Positions 14,533-23,168 of a stretch of 25,412 bases of DNA are shown piece by piece. Origin of the DNA: JANQIV01 sp050117315 (GTDB lineage Bacteria; Bacteroidota; Ignavibacteria; Ignavibacteriales; Melioribacteraceae); assembly GCA_050117315.1 (NCBI GenBank), contig JASFMY010000106.1, forward strand, positions 1 through 25,412. The letters are read 5' to 3'. A program made the position numbers and the translations under genes. The first letter of the stretch is position 1, and each line of letters starts with the position of its first letter. A model generated the notes under the pieces. That model was not told where the DNA came from. It did not search any database and saw only the letters and a list, made by a program, of their open reading frames with translations.

Positions 14533-15621
14533 ATGAAAAAATTTTTACTGTTTACTTTTTTAATCGTAGTCGTTTTATTTTTCCAATCATGTGAACAAAA
14601 GAAAAAAGCAATCGGAAATGAAGATGAAATTTTTGTAATTGCCGATTCTGTTGAATACTATGATTTGGAAGCTTCATTACTGCAAGTGTTCGGGAAAATT
14701 ATTTACACTCCTCAGCCTGAAAATTTATTCCAAATAAGGAGGCTGCCTTTTGAAAAATTAAATTCTATGAAAAGAAGGAAAAATGTAATTATTGCAGCGC
14801 CGCTGAATTCAGATTCCCAAACATCCAATTATATTGAAAGTATTTTATCGCCCGATGTTAAATCGCTCATAGAAATGGACAGCGCGTTTGTTTTTAATAA
14901 ATATGATCTCTGGGCAAAAGATCAATTGGTTATGGTTTTAACAGCACCTTCTACTGAAAAATTAAACGAAAAAATTTTGGGCAATCACGAAAATCTTTTA
15001 CATTATTTCCAAAATATCTCTAATAAAAGATTGTTCAAAAGCTTATACAACGCAAAGTATGAAAAGAAAAAAATTGAAGCTGAAATTTTACGCGACCACG
15101 GGTTTATAATTTATGTTCAGGCTGATTTTCTTTTGGCAAAGAATATACCTGAAGATAATTTCGTATGGTTGAGGCGCGCTGTAAACAGCGATATGGAAAG
15201 ATGGGTTTTTGTTCATTACATTGAAAATGCTACTCCGGAATATTTAAACCAAGATTCGATAGCATCCATAAGGAATAGAATTACGAAAAGATTCTACCAA
15301 ACAATTGACGGTGAAAGTTACGTTGAAATATCGGATAATTATAAAACCACGACAGAAGTAAATTTCCACGGCAGATACGCATTATATACTCAGGGCCTAT
15401 GGAGAATGAATGACAAAAGTATGGGCGGTCCTTTCCTTTCATATATGTTCTTCGATGAGAAGACCAATAGGATTTATATGCTGGACGGTTCTTTGTACGC
15501 TCCGAAATATAAAAAGAGAAAATTAATTCAGCAGATTGATGTTACGTTGCAGTCATTTAAACTTGAACACGAAGTGCCGAAAGATCAGGTCGAAGATTTA
15601 CTAGATGAATTGGATGAATAA
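14533..15621 (+). CDS. DUF4837 family lipoprotein
   Basis: 362 residues. The N-terminus is a lipoprotein signal with the lipobox-like FFQSC and acylation at C20, placing the mature protein in the periplasm or outer membrane. The body matches the pattern of DUF4837, a family known mainly from Bacteroidota. It opens with IFVIADSVEYYDLEASLLQVFGKIIYTPQPENLFQIRRL. The middle has FVWLRRAVNSDMERWVFVHY, and the C-terminus has the IYMLDGSLYAPKYKKRKLIQQI block. No function is established for the family and there are no catalytic motifs I can point to. It lies 72 bases after the lipid-kinase-like gene, convergent with trpS (13 bases apart, no hairpin seen between them). Confidence 0.8.
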   Translation: MKKFLLFTFLIVVVLFFQSCEQKKKAIGNEDEIFVIADSVEYYDLEASLLQVFGKIIYTPQPENLFQIRRLPFEKLNSMKRRKNVIIAAPLNSDSQTSNYIESILSPDVKSLIEMDSAFVFNKYDLWAKDQLVMVLTAPSTEKLNEKILGNHENLLHYFQNISNKRLFKSLYNAKYEKKKIEAEILRDHGFIIYVQADFLLAKNIPEDNFVWLRRAVNSDMERWVFVHYIENATPEYLNQDSIASIRNRITKRFYQTIDGESYVEISDNYKTTTEVNFHGRYALYTQGLWRMNDKSMGGPFLSYMFFDEKTNRIYMLDGSLYAPKYKKRKLIQQIDVTLQSFKLEHEVPKDQVEDLLDELDE

Positions 15622-15634
15622 ATCCGGGTTTTAA

Positions 15635-16621
15635 TTAACTGTCTAATCCCACTGCTGTAAGGGCTCTTTGCAATGTTCTCTGTGCAATAACTTTTGCCTT
15701 TTTCCCGCCTTCGTTTAATACATCCTGAACGTAGTCTGGATTTTGCAGCAGCTTTTTCCGTTTTTCCCTAAAAGGCTCAAATTTGGTGTTGATTTCATTA
15801 AGCAGTTCTTTTTTTGCATGTCCGAAACCGTAGCCGCCTTTTCTATAATTCTCAGCCATCTCATTTACTTTTTCTTCAACGGCAAATAATTTATACAAGG
15901 CAAAAACATTGCATTTATCCGGGTCCTTGGGAGCTTCAAGCGGTTCTGAGCTTGTTACAATACTCATAATTTTTTTCTTGAGTTCTTTCCCTTCTTCAAA
16001 AATACCAATGTAATTATTATAAGACTTACTCATTTTTGCACCGTCAATTCCTGGAACATAAGGAGCTGTGCTTAGCTTATAATCGGGCAAAACAAAAACA
16101 TCGCTGTTAAAAGTTTTGTTAAACTTATCTGCCATGTCTCTTGTAATTTCAACATGCTGAACCTGGTCTTTCCCAACCGGAACAACATTTGAATCATAAG
16201 CTAAAATATCCGAAGCCATCAACGCAGGGTAAGTGAACAACCCTGCATTTGGCGAAAGTCCTTTTGCAATCTTATCTTTGTATGAAACAGATTTTTCCAG
16301 TAAGTACATGGGCGAAACACAAAGGAGAAGCCATGTCATTGTGTTAAGTTCGGGAATGTCGCTTTGTTTAAATAATATTGAGTTTTCCGGATCAAGTCCG
16401 CATGCAAGGTATGTTAAAGCTGCTTCAAAAGTGTAGTTCCTGATGGCTTCTGCATCATTAACGGTAGTAAGTGCATGGTAATTTGCAATGAAATAAAGAG
16501 AATTCTCGCCGTGCTGATTTTCAACATGCTGTTTTATTGCGCCGAAATAATTTCCAAGATGAAGCTCGCCTGAAGGTTGAATACCTGATAAGTAACGTAA
16601 CTGTTTGTTTTCTTTTTCCAA
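15635..16621 (-). CDS. trpS: Tryptophanyl-tRNA synthetase
   Basis: Class I aminoacyl-tRNA synthetase that charges tRNA-Trp. Taking the TTG at 16621 as start gives 328 residues, the usual length (about 330). The class I signature is PSGELHLGNYFGA with HLGN at 21-24. The second signature is GAKMSKS with KMSKS at 196-200. GKDQVQHVEITRDMA is the Trp/adenylate-site block. No ATG lies at the front of the frame. The longest frame starts with TTG at 16651, but that TTG is the end of an excellent TAAATTTG promoter box, so it is unlikely to be translated. TTG at 16636 or 16621 is more likely, and 16621 gives about 10 residues before LSGIQPSG, as in relatives. It is convergent with the DUF4837 gene and downstream of glnE on the same strand. 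Confidence 0.93.
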   Translation of the reverse strand: MEKENKQLRYLSGIQPSGELHLGNYFGAIKQHVENQHGENSLYFIANYHALTTVNDAEAIRNYTFEAALTYLACGLDPENSILFKQSDIPELNTMTWLLLCVSPMYLLEKSVSYKDKIAKGLSPNAGLFTYPALMASDILAYDSNVVPVGKDQVQHVEITRDMADKFNKTFNSDVFVLPDYKLSTAPYVPGIDGAKMSKSYNNYIGIFEEGKELKKKIMSIVTSSEPLEAPKDPDKCNVFALYKLFAVEEKVNEMAENYRKGGYGFGHAKKELLNEINTKFEPFREKRKKLLQNPDYVQDVLNEGGKKAKVIAQRTLQRALTAVGLDS

Positions 16622-16648
16622 TTTTTTCCCGAACAATTTTTTAAAGTG

Positions 16649-16680
16649 CAAATTTAGCTAATAATACTTTTTACTACAAA
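16649..16680 (-). promoter_or_regulatory. Bacteroidota-type promoter of trpS
   Basis: On the minus strand TTTG (16680-16677), then 20 bases, then TAAATTTG (16656-16649). This matches TTTG-N19-21-TAnnTTTG in full. A transcript would start near 16640-16643, just upstream of the two candidate TTG starts at 16636 and 16621. Confidence 0.6.
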
Positions 16681-16731
16681 TTATCGTATTAGGTTAACAG
16701 ATAAAATTTGTTATTGATAGTTTTAGAGTAT

Positions 16732-19539
16732 CTAATCGAAATATTTTTTGAAGATTTTTATATTACTATTTTTTACGGATTGCAATTTATTTTCGAAATC
16801 ATTTACGGAAGAAAATTCCAACCAGGCCGAAATCTCGCTTAACTTGTTTTTATCATTTGGCAATTTTGACCCGCTTGAGTTAAAAATATTTTGATTCGCC
16901 AATTCAAGCGTTTTAAGAAAGTCGTAATTATGTTGCAGCGTTTCACCTTCTTTTCTTAAAGTTTTTAAATCTTCCCAAAAATCTTTCTTCGGGAGCCCGG
17001 TGGTTTTATTGAAAAATTTATAATCACTTAATATCCACAACTGAATTAGGAATTCTATGTTTATTAATCCGCCGTAACTTTTTTTTATATTAAATACCCT
17101 GCCGTGAGGGGATGAGAATTGTTTCCTGACTTTATTATACATATCAAGCACGATATTTTTTATTCCTGCATTGTCGGTATTTTTTATCTTCTCTTCAAGT
17201 AATGTCCTAAATTTTACAAACAATTCTTTGCTGCCGTGAACAAATTTTATTTTATGGAGAGAAGCCAATTCCCAAATTTCCATCCTGTTTTTTATATATG
17301 ATTCGTATCCCTTTATATCCGTTACTAAAGGAGAATTTTTCCCTTCCGGCCTTAGTCTAAAGTCAACCTCGGTTGCGGGAAGCAATTTTATAATTCTATC
17401 AACAAACTTTTGAAATATATTATGAATCTCCGGATTCTTTTCAATATTTTCTGCAACTACTATCAAATCGGTGTCGGAAGAAAAACTCATTTCGGCAGCC
17501 CCGAAACTTCCGAGAGCAGCAACAAAATAATTATCGGTAATATTTAGATTGTTTAGCACTTCAACACATTTTAAAGTTATGAACCTGGAAATTTCTCCGG
17601 ATACTGTTGAGTGGTCAATAAGTTTTAGAGAGAATAAAATGGAAAGTGTAAGTTTCAGATCATTAAAAGATAATTTTTGAAAATCTTCCGGCGTGAGTTT
17701 ATCAAACACTTTCTTAGTTAAAAGTAAATCGGTAGCAATACCGCTAACTGCAATTTGATCAACAGCAACCTGGGCAAAACTGCAAATGCTTAAAAAATCT
17801 TTATGAAAATTTTCGTCTTTAAATTCGTTATACCATATACCCGCAAACTTTGAAGAACTTACAACTTTTACATAATTGTCTAAAACTTTATCCGGGTTGG
17901 AAAATTTTTTCAGATGTTTAAAGATTACGTTTTCTATTTCTGAAAATGTATTTATTGTATTTATGCTGAACTCTTTCTGCTGTAAAACTCCTTTACCTGT
18001 CCTAAGAAACTCAAATGACTTTTCAGCCTTGTCAATATTGGCAAAACCGGCTTCTTTTAACGATTCATAATCTGTCGTAGAATTTATCTCATCTATATTC
18101 ATTATATTTTTATAAATGTCCCGTACACTGTTTCTTTTTTCGTTAATATTTTGGAGAAACGTTTCACTATTTTCATAATTCAGAAAGCTTGCAAGTTTAT
18201 CTAAAAGTTCACCCTCCGATGGGATATCATGGGTTTGAGTGTTGTTCATCAATTGAAGATAATGCTCTATATTTCTGTACTCGTTATAGGCCTGTTCAAA
18301 AAGTTCACTTTCTTCTTCGTTTAATAAATTATGGTTGGTTAATTTTTTAATTGCAGTTAAAGTGTTTCCGGTCTGCAGTTCTTTTATCTTACCGCCGTTT
18401 AGTAACTGTAAAGCTTGTACCGAAAATTCTATATCCCTTATTCCGCCGGGTTTCAGTTTAATATTGAGTTTCTCGCCAAGGTTTTCTTCTACATTTTTTC
18501 TCAAATGTTTAATTTGTTCAACCGGGGATTTTAAAAAAGATTTCGGGTAAATAAAATGATCGAGATATGCAGTGAATTGTTTATAAAGATTTTTATTCCC
18601 GCATACCAGGCTCAATTTTAAGAGCATCTGGCGTTCCCAGTCCTCACCCCTTGTTTCATAGTATCTTAAATAATCGGCCATTGTTCTGCAAAGCGGGGAC
18701 TGCTTACCGTCCGGTCTCAAACGGAAATCTATTCTGTAGATAAAACCGTTTTCAGTCAAGTCTGTTGCGGACTTTGTAAATAACTGGGCAGTTTCGCTAA
18801 GCAGCTCGAAAAATTCTTTTTTAACCGTGCCTTCCTCAATTGAGTTTTTATCGTAAAATAAAATTAGATCAACATCAGAGCTGTAATTTACTTCATCGCC
18901 GCCGAGTTTGCCGAGTGCGCAAAGACAGTAACGGTTTTTTCCGGTTTTTATTTTATACTTCAAAAGGATTTCATCGAAAGAAATATCAAATAAAACCGTG
19001 AGTATTGATTTTGCTAGAAAAGATAATTGTTGTGTAGTTTCAAAAACCGATGAATTATTTAATATATCGTTTATACCGATTCTTAGTAAATGAATTCTTT
19101 TATGCGAACGGATAATATTTAATTTCGCTTTGTAAGATTTGAACTTTTCTATTTTGCCGTAAAGTTCCGAGTCGTATTTTTCAATTTCAATCTTTTGTTT
19201 GATAAATTCATCGTTAAAAATTAAATACAAATATTCGGGATTCCTAACTATCACATCTGTTAGATAATTGCTGTTTGCCGAGACCGCAATTAATATCTCT
19301 ACCTGGTGCGGGTACTTCAGCAAATCGGAAAGCAAAGAAATTTTATCAAAAGAAGCTGAAATAATTCGAAAAAGATTGGATTCCGAACTGCGTGTAAAAT
19401 AGAATCTCCTGTTTGATTCAAGCTCAAGTTCATTAAGTATTTTGTCAAAAACATTAGAGGAAAAATATCCCCCGGTGAGATTAATTATTCCCTTTATAAA
19501 GTCTTCGGAAAAATGAAATTTGTCTTGCGAATTTTTCAA
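16732..19539 (-). CDS. glnE: Glutamine synthetase adenylyltransferase/deadenylylase GlnE
   Basis: 935 residues, near the 946 of E. coli. It has two nucleotidyltransferase domains separated by helical linkers. The first has LGKLGGDEVNYSSDVDL (D222, D224) followed by the RIDFRLRPDGKQSPLC block. The second has GSFGAAEMSFSSDTDL (D689, D691) followed by VDFRLRPEGKNSPLV. Both Asp pairs are present, so both activities look intact: by family knowledge the N-terminal domain removes and the C-terminal domain adds AMP on glutamine synthetase, controlled by glutamine and PII. The second G-loop departs from GKLGG (GSFGA), as in several non-proteobacterial GlnE proteins. The start is TTG at 19539; no ATG is available and an in-frame stop lies nine codons upstream. 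A PII gene lies at 22812 on the opposite strand. Glutamine synthetase is not in the window. Confidence 0.92.
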   Translation of the reverse strand: MKNSQDKFHFSEDFIKGIINLTGGYFSSNVFDKILNELELESNRRFYFTRSSESNLFRIISASFDKISLLSDLLKYPHQVEILIAVSANSNYLTDVIVRNPEYLYLIFNDEFIKQKIEIEKYDSELYGKIEKFKSYKAKLNIIRSHKRIHLLRIGINDILNNSSVFETTQQLSFLAKSILTVLFDISFDEILLKYKIKTGKNRYCLCALGKLGGDEVNYSSDVDLILFYDKNSIEEGTVKKEFFELLSETAQLFTKSATDLTENGFIYRIDFRLRPDGKQSPLCRTMADYLRYYETRGEDWERQMLLKLSLVCGNKNLYKQFTAYLDHFIYPKSFLKSPVEQIKHLRKNVEENLGEKLNIKLKPGGIRDIEFSVQALQLLNGGKIKELQTGNTLTAIKKLTNHNLLNEEESELFEQAYNEYRNIEHYLQLMNNTQTHDIPSEGELLDKLASFLNYENSETFLQNINEKRNSVRDIYKNIMNIDEINSTTDYESLKEAGFANIDKAEKSFEFLRTGKGVLQQKEFSINTINTFSEIENVIFKHLKKFSNPDKVLDNYVKVVSSSKFAGIWYNEFKDENFHKDFLSICSFAQVAVDQIAVSGIATDLLLTKKVFDKLTPEDFQKLSFNDLKLTLSILFSLKLIDHSTVSGEISRFITLKCVEVLNNLNITDNYFVAALGSFGAAEMSFSSDTDLIVVAENIEKNPEIHNIFQKFVDRIIKLLPATEVDFRLRPEGKNSPLVTDIKGYESYIKNRMEIWELASLHKIKFVHGSKELFVKFRTLLEEKIKNTDNAGIKNIVLDMYNKVRKQFSSPHGRVFNIKKSYGGLINIEFLIQLWILSDYKFFNKTTGLPKKDFWEDLKTLRKEGETLQHNYDFLKTLELANQNIFNSSGSKLPNDKNKLSEISAWLEFSSVNDFENKLQSVKNSNIKIFKKYFD

Positions 19540-19746
19540 CTGTTTTATTTTTATAAATAATTAATAGGCTGGTTCAAATTAAGAAAAATCTTTGAAACTA
19601 ATAATCTATTAAATGTTATAATATTAAGCGAAAATTTAATGAAAAAGCCGGATTTGATATATAGTCCGTTTGATAAAATTTACGTTTCATTGCTTTTCAG
19701 ACTGACCTTTTTTACTTTAAAGTTTGAAAAATTCTAGGAGAACTTG
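19540..19746. other. Divergent intergenic region glnE / secA
   Basis: 207 AT-rich bases between the starts of glnE (minus) and secA (plus). Candidate elements are only partial: TACGTTTC near 19681 on the plus strand lacks a well-placed TTTG, and TTAATTTG on the minus strand is one base short of consensus. No RNA gene or SecM-like leader frame is evident. Confidence 0.35.
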
Positions 19747-22700
19747 ATGCTAAATAAATTTCTGAAAAAAGTTTTTGGAGATAAAAATACAAAAACTTTG
19801 AATTCAATGTGGCCGGTAGTTGAAGAAATCAACCAGCATTTTGAAGAATTAAATAATCTTACGGACGATGAGCTAAGGGCAAAGACTGCAGGATTTAAGG
19901 AAAAAATACAAAGCGAAACGAAAGAATTAAGAGATCAATTAGATGAATTAAAAGAAAAGTTAAAATCCGATGAAGATTACGACAGGCACGAAATACATGA
20001 TGAAATTGAAGACCTGGAAGAAGAACTTGATGAAAAATATGAAGAAGTATTAGATGATATCCTTCCAGAAGCATTTGCAGTTGTAAAAGAAACTTGCCGG
20101 AGATTGGTCGGTAAATCATGGGAAGTCGCGGGTAATAAAATCGAATGGCAGATGGTTCCTTATGATGTCCAGTTGATTGGCGGCATGGTACTTCATCAAG
20201 GGAAGATTGCCGAAATGGCAACGGGTGAAGGTAAAACGCTCGTGGCTACACTCCCTGTTTTCCTAAATGCTTTAACCGGAAGGGGGGTTCACCTAATTAC
20301 TGTTAACGATTATCTTGCAAAACGTGACAGCGAATGGATGGGAGAAGTTTACAAGTTTCACGGTTTAACAGTCGGTTGTATTCTAAATACAATGAACCCC
20401 GAAGAAAGGATTGAGCAGTACAACAAAGATATTACTTACGGTACAAACAACGAATTCGGTTTTGATTACTTAAGGGACAACATGGCTGTTGCCAAAGAAA
20501 ACCGTGTTCAACGAGTGCACAATTACTCAATAGTGGATGAGGTTGACTCTGTGCTTATTGACGAAGCCCGTACACCGCTTATAATTTCAGGCCCTGTTGG
20601 CTCTACCGAACATAAATTCTATGAAATGAAACCGAGGATAGAACGACTTTTTCGTAAACAGTCTGCTTTGGTTGCATCAATCGTTCAGGAAGCAGAACAA
20701 AAGTATAAAAACGGTGAAGTTAACGAAGCAGGGATATTACTGCTGAGAGCGCACAGGGGATTTCCTAAAAACAAGAAGCTTATAAAACTCTTAAGTGAAC
20801 CTGAGTATATGAAAAAAATGCAGCAGACCGAACTGGAGTTTTTGAGAGAAAATGCTAAGAGAATGCCTGAGATTGACGAAGAACTTTATTTCGCAATAGA
20901 AGAAAAACAAAACTCCATAGATTTAACGGAAAAGGGCAGGGAAGAACTCGCCGCCGGTTCACCAGAAGGTCCTGAATTTTTTGTGTTGCCAGATTTAGGA
21001 ACTGAAATTAGCAAAATCGAAAATGATGATTCTATAAAAGAAAACGATAAGCTGACCCAAAAAGATGAGTTATACAAACTATACAGTGAAAGAAGCGATA
21101 GAATACATACTCTAAATCAATTGTTAAAAGCATACAGCCTCTTTGTAAAAGACGATGAATATGTTGTTACCGAGGAAGGGAAGATAGCAATTGTTGATGA
21201 ATTTACCGGTCGTATTTTGCCCGGCAGAAGATACTCGGACGGACTGCACCAGGCAATTGAAGCAAAAGAAAATGTTAAGGTTGAACGTGATACGCAGACA
21301 ATGGCTACCATTACGCTTCAAAATTATTTTAGGCTTTACAAAAAATTGGCGGGAATGACAGGTACGGCAGAAACCGAAGAAGCCGAATTTGAGGAAATTT
21401 ATAAACTTGAAGTAGTGGTAATACCGACAAACAAACCCATTGCACGTATTGACGATAATGATGCAATTTATAGAACCAAAAGAGAAAAGTATGCAGCAAT
21501 TATTGATAAAGTAAAAGATCTGAGAGATGATAGAAGACCGGTGCTCGTGGGTACCACGAGTGTTGAAGTATCGGAAACACTAAGCAGAATGCTTAAGCGG
21601 CAGGGTGTTCTGCATAATGTACTTAATGCTAAACAGCACCAAAGAGAAGCGGAAATAGTTGCGCATGCGGGACAGCCCGGGGCTGTGACAATTGCCACCA
21701 ACATGGCAGGTAGAGGTACAGATATTAAATTAGGAAAGGGAGTTGTTGAAAAAGGCGGATTATATATTCTCGGTACCGAGAGACATGAATCCCGGAGAAT
21801 TGACAGACAGTTACGCGGGCGTTCAGGCCGCCAGGGCGATCCGGGGGAATCGAAATTTTATATTTCACTTGAAGATGATTTAATGCGTTTGTTCAGCGGG
21901 GACAGGGTTACCGACGTAATGGGTAAACTGGGAATGGAAGACGGCGAAGCAATTGAGCACCCTTTAATTACAAGGTCCGTAGAACGTGCACAAAAAAGAG
22001 TTGAAGAAAATAACTTTGCTATTCGTAAAAGGCTGCTTGAGTTTGACAATGTGATGAACCAGCAGAGAGAAGTTATCTATAACCGTAGAAAGCAGGCACT
22101 TGAAGGTGAAAGGCTTAAAGGTGATGTCTTTGAATTAATGGAAGAATACATAGAAGAACTGGTTGGTGAAAATTATGAAGCGGGTACTTTCGATGTCATC
22201 AAAGAAAATGTAATGCAGTATCTTCTCGTTGATTTAAATTTTTCTCCCGATGAGTTCGAACAACTGGGCCAAAACGGGGTAATAGATAAAATTATTGAAG
22301 CGACAAAAGCCTTTTATCATAGAAAAGAGGAAATGATAGGCAATGAGCTAATGGCAAGACTGGAAAGGTACGCTGTGTTAAGGATAATTGATGAAAAATG
22401 GAAAGAACATTTGCGCGACATGGACGACCTCAAAGAAGGGATTGGACTTAGAGCTTACGGCCAGAAAGACCCTTTACTTGAATATAAAGGCGAAGCCTAT
22501 AAACTGTTTGTAAATCTTGTGAATACGATTAGAGATGAAGTAGTAACATTCTGCTTTAAAACCTTCCCGCATGATCCTAATGAAGTTAAAAACGTTAGAT
22601 CGCGTGCGGCCGCCGGGAGAATTATGGTACAAAAAGATGACGCTGTTAATATGGGAATTAAAAGCGGAGCTCCCCAGGAAAGCGAAGCTGCCCAAAGAGG

Positions 22701-22803
22701 CAAACAGAAGCCGGTTAAAGTTGAGAAAAAAGTCGGGAGGAATGAACCATGCCCTTGCGGAAGTGGAAAAAAATATAAACATTGCCATGGAAAAGAATCG
22801 TAG
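19747..22803 (+). CDS. secA: Preprotein translocase ATPase SecA
   Basis: 1018 residues, longer than the roughly 900 of E. coli, as is usual in Bacteroidota/Chlorobiota because of an insertion after the ISGP motif. Here that is an alpha-helical stretch beginning TEHKFYEMKPRIERLFRK and running to about residue 400. Walker A is ATGEGKT (158-164). Walker B lies in YSIVDEVDSVLIDEARTPLIIS. The preprotein-crosslinking domain and the second helicase half (NMAGRGTDIKLG, RRIDRQLRGRSGRQGDPG) are complete. The C-terminus is a SEC-C zinc motif, CPCGSGKKYKHCH (C1002, C1004, C1013, H1014), used for SecB or ribosome contact. AGGAG (19736-19740) is 6 bases before the ATG at 19747; the TTG one codon earlier is not the start. 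It drives Sec-dependent export of proteins such as the signal-peptide proteins in this window. The PII gene follows after 8 bases. Confidence 0.97.
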   Translation: MLNKFLKKVFGDKNTKTLNSMWPVVEEINQHFEELNNLTDDELRAKTAGFKEKIQSETKELRDQLDELKEKLKSDEDYDRHEIHDEIEDLEEELDEKYEEVLDDILPEAFAVVKETCRRLVGKSWEVAGNKIEWQMVPYDVQLIGGMVLHQGKIAEMATGEGKTLVATLPVFLNALTGRGVHLITVNDYLAKRDSEWMGEVYKFHGLTVGCILNTMNPEERIEQYNKDITYGTNNEFGFDYLRDNMAVAKENRVQRVHNYSIVDEVDSVLIDEARTPLIISGPVGSTEHKFYEMKPRIERLFRKQSALVASIVQEAEQKYKNGEVNEAGILLLRAHRGFPKNKKLIKLLSEPEYMKKMQQTELEFLRENAKRMPEIDEELYFAIEEKQNSIDLTEKGREELAAGSPEGPEFFVLPDLGTEISKIENDDSIKENDKLTQKDELYKLYSERSDRIHTLNQLLKAYSLFVKDDEYVVTEEGKIAIVDEFTGRILPGRRYSDGLHQAIEAKENVKVERDTQTMATITLQNYFRLYKKLAGMTGTAETEEAEFEEIYKLEVVVIPTNKPIARIDDNDAIYRTKREKYAAIIDKVKDLRDDRRPVLVGTTSVEVSETLSRMLKRQGVLHNVLNAKQHQREAEIVAHAGQPGAVTIATNMAGRGTDIKLGKGVVEKGGLYILGTERHESRRIDRQLRGRSGRQGDPGESKFYISLEDDLMRLFSGDRVTDVMGKLGMEDGEAIEHPLITRSVERAQKRVEENNFAIRKRLLEFDNVMNQQREVIYNRRKQALEGERLKGDVFELMEEYIEELVGENYEAGTFDVIKENVMQYLLVDLNFSPDEFEQLGQNGVIDKIIEATKAFYHRKEEMIGNELMARLERYAVLRIIDEKWKEHLRDMDDLKEGIGLRAYGQKDPLLEYKGEAYKLFVNLVNTIRDEVVTFCFKTFPHDPNEVKNVRSRAAAGRIMVQKDDAVNMGIKSGAPQESEAAQRGKQKPVKVEKKVGRNEPCPCGSGKKYKHCHGKES

Positions 22804-22811
22804 GTTAAATC

Positions 22812-23150
22812 ATGAAAAAAATTGAAGCCATAATAAGGCCGTTTAAACTAGACGAAGTAAAAGAAGCCCTTTTGGAAGAAGGCATAAGAGGGTTAACAAT
22901 TACTGAAGTAAGGGGATACGGCCGCCAGAAAGGGCACAAAGAAACTTACAGGGGAAGCGAATATCAAATAGAATTCGTTCCTAAAATAAAAATTGAAATT
23001 GTTGTTAATGACGAGCTGGTTGATAAAACCGTAAACTCAATTCTTTCAGTAGCAAAAACCGGGCAGGTTGGCGACGGTAAGATATTTATTTCTCCTGTTG
23101 AAGATGTTATAAGAATAAGGACCGACGAATCCGGTCCCGATGCTTTATAA
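22812..23150 (+). CDS. glnB: PII family nitrogen regulatory protein
   Basis: 112 residues, exactly the family size. It starts MKKIEAIIRPFKLDEVKEAL, the first signature strand and helix. The T-loop (about 36-58) has GYGRQKGHKETYRGSEYQIEFVPK with Y51, the residue uridylylated in proteobacterial PII. The B-loop TGQVGDGKIFISPVEDVIRIR binds ATP/ADP. PII trimers sense 2-oxoglutarate and adenylate energy charge and bind targets such as GlnE, GlnD-type enzymes and AmtB. There is no amtB neighbour, so GlnB-type naming is preferred over GlnK, but the two cannot be separated by sequence alone. The gene starts 8 bases after secA and is followed after 18 bases by the TPR lipoprotein gene, so the three are probably cotranscribed. 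glnE, a classical PII target, is divergent on the other side of secA. Confidence 0.93.
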   Translation: MKKIEAIIRPFKLDEVKEALLEEGIRGLTITEVRGYGRQKGHKETYRGSEYQIEFVPKIKIEIVVNDELVDKTVNSILSVAKTGQVGDGKIFISPVEDVIRIRTDESGPDAL

Positions 23151-23168
23151 AATAATCAAGATAAAACC

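Noticed and set aside
22474..22788. Minus-strand frames of 104 and 68 codons, and a plus-strand frame 22571-22825, over the 3' end of secA
   Set aside because: Shadows of the SecA C-terminal region; the SEC-C motif and glnB start explain this DNA.
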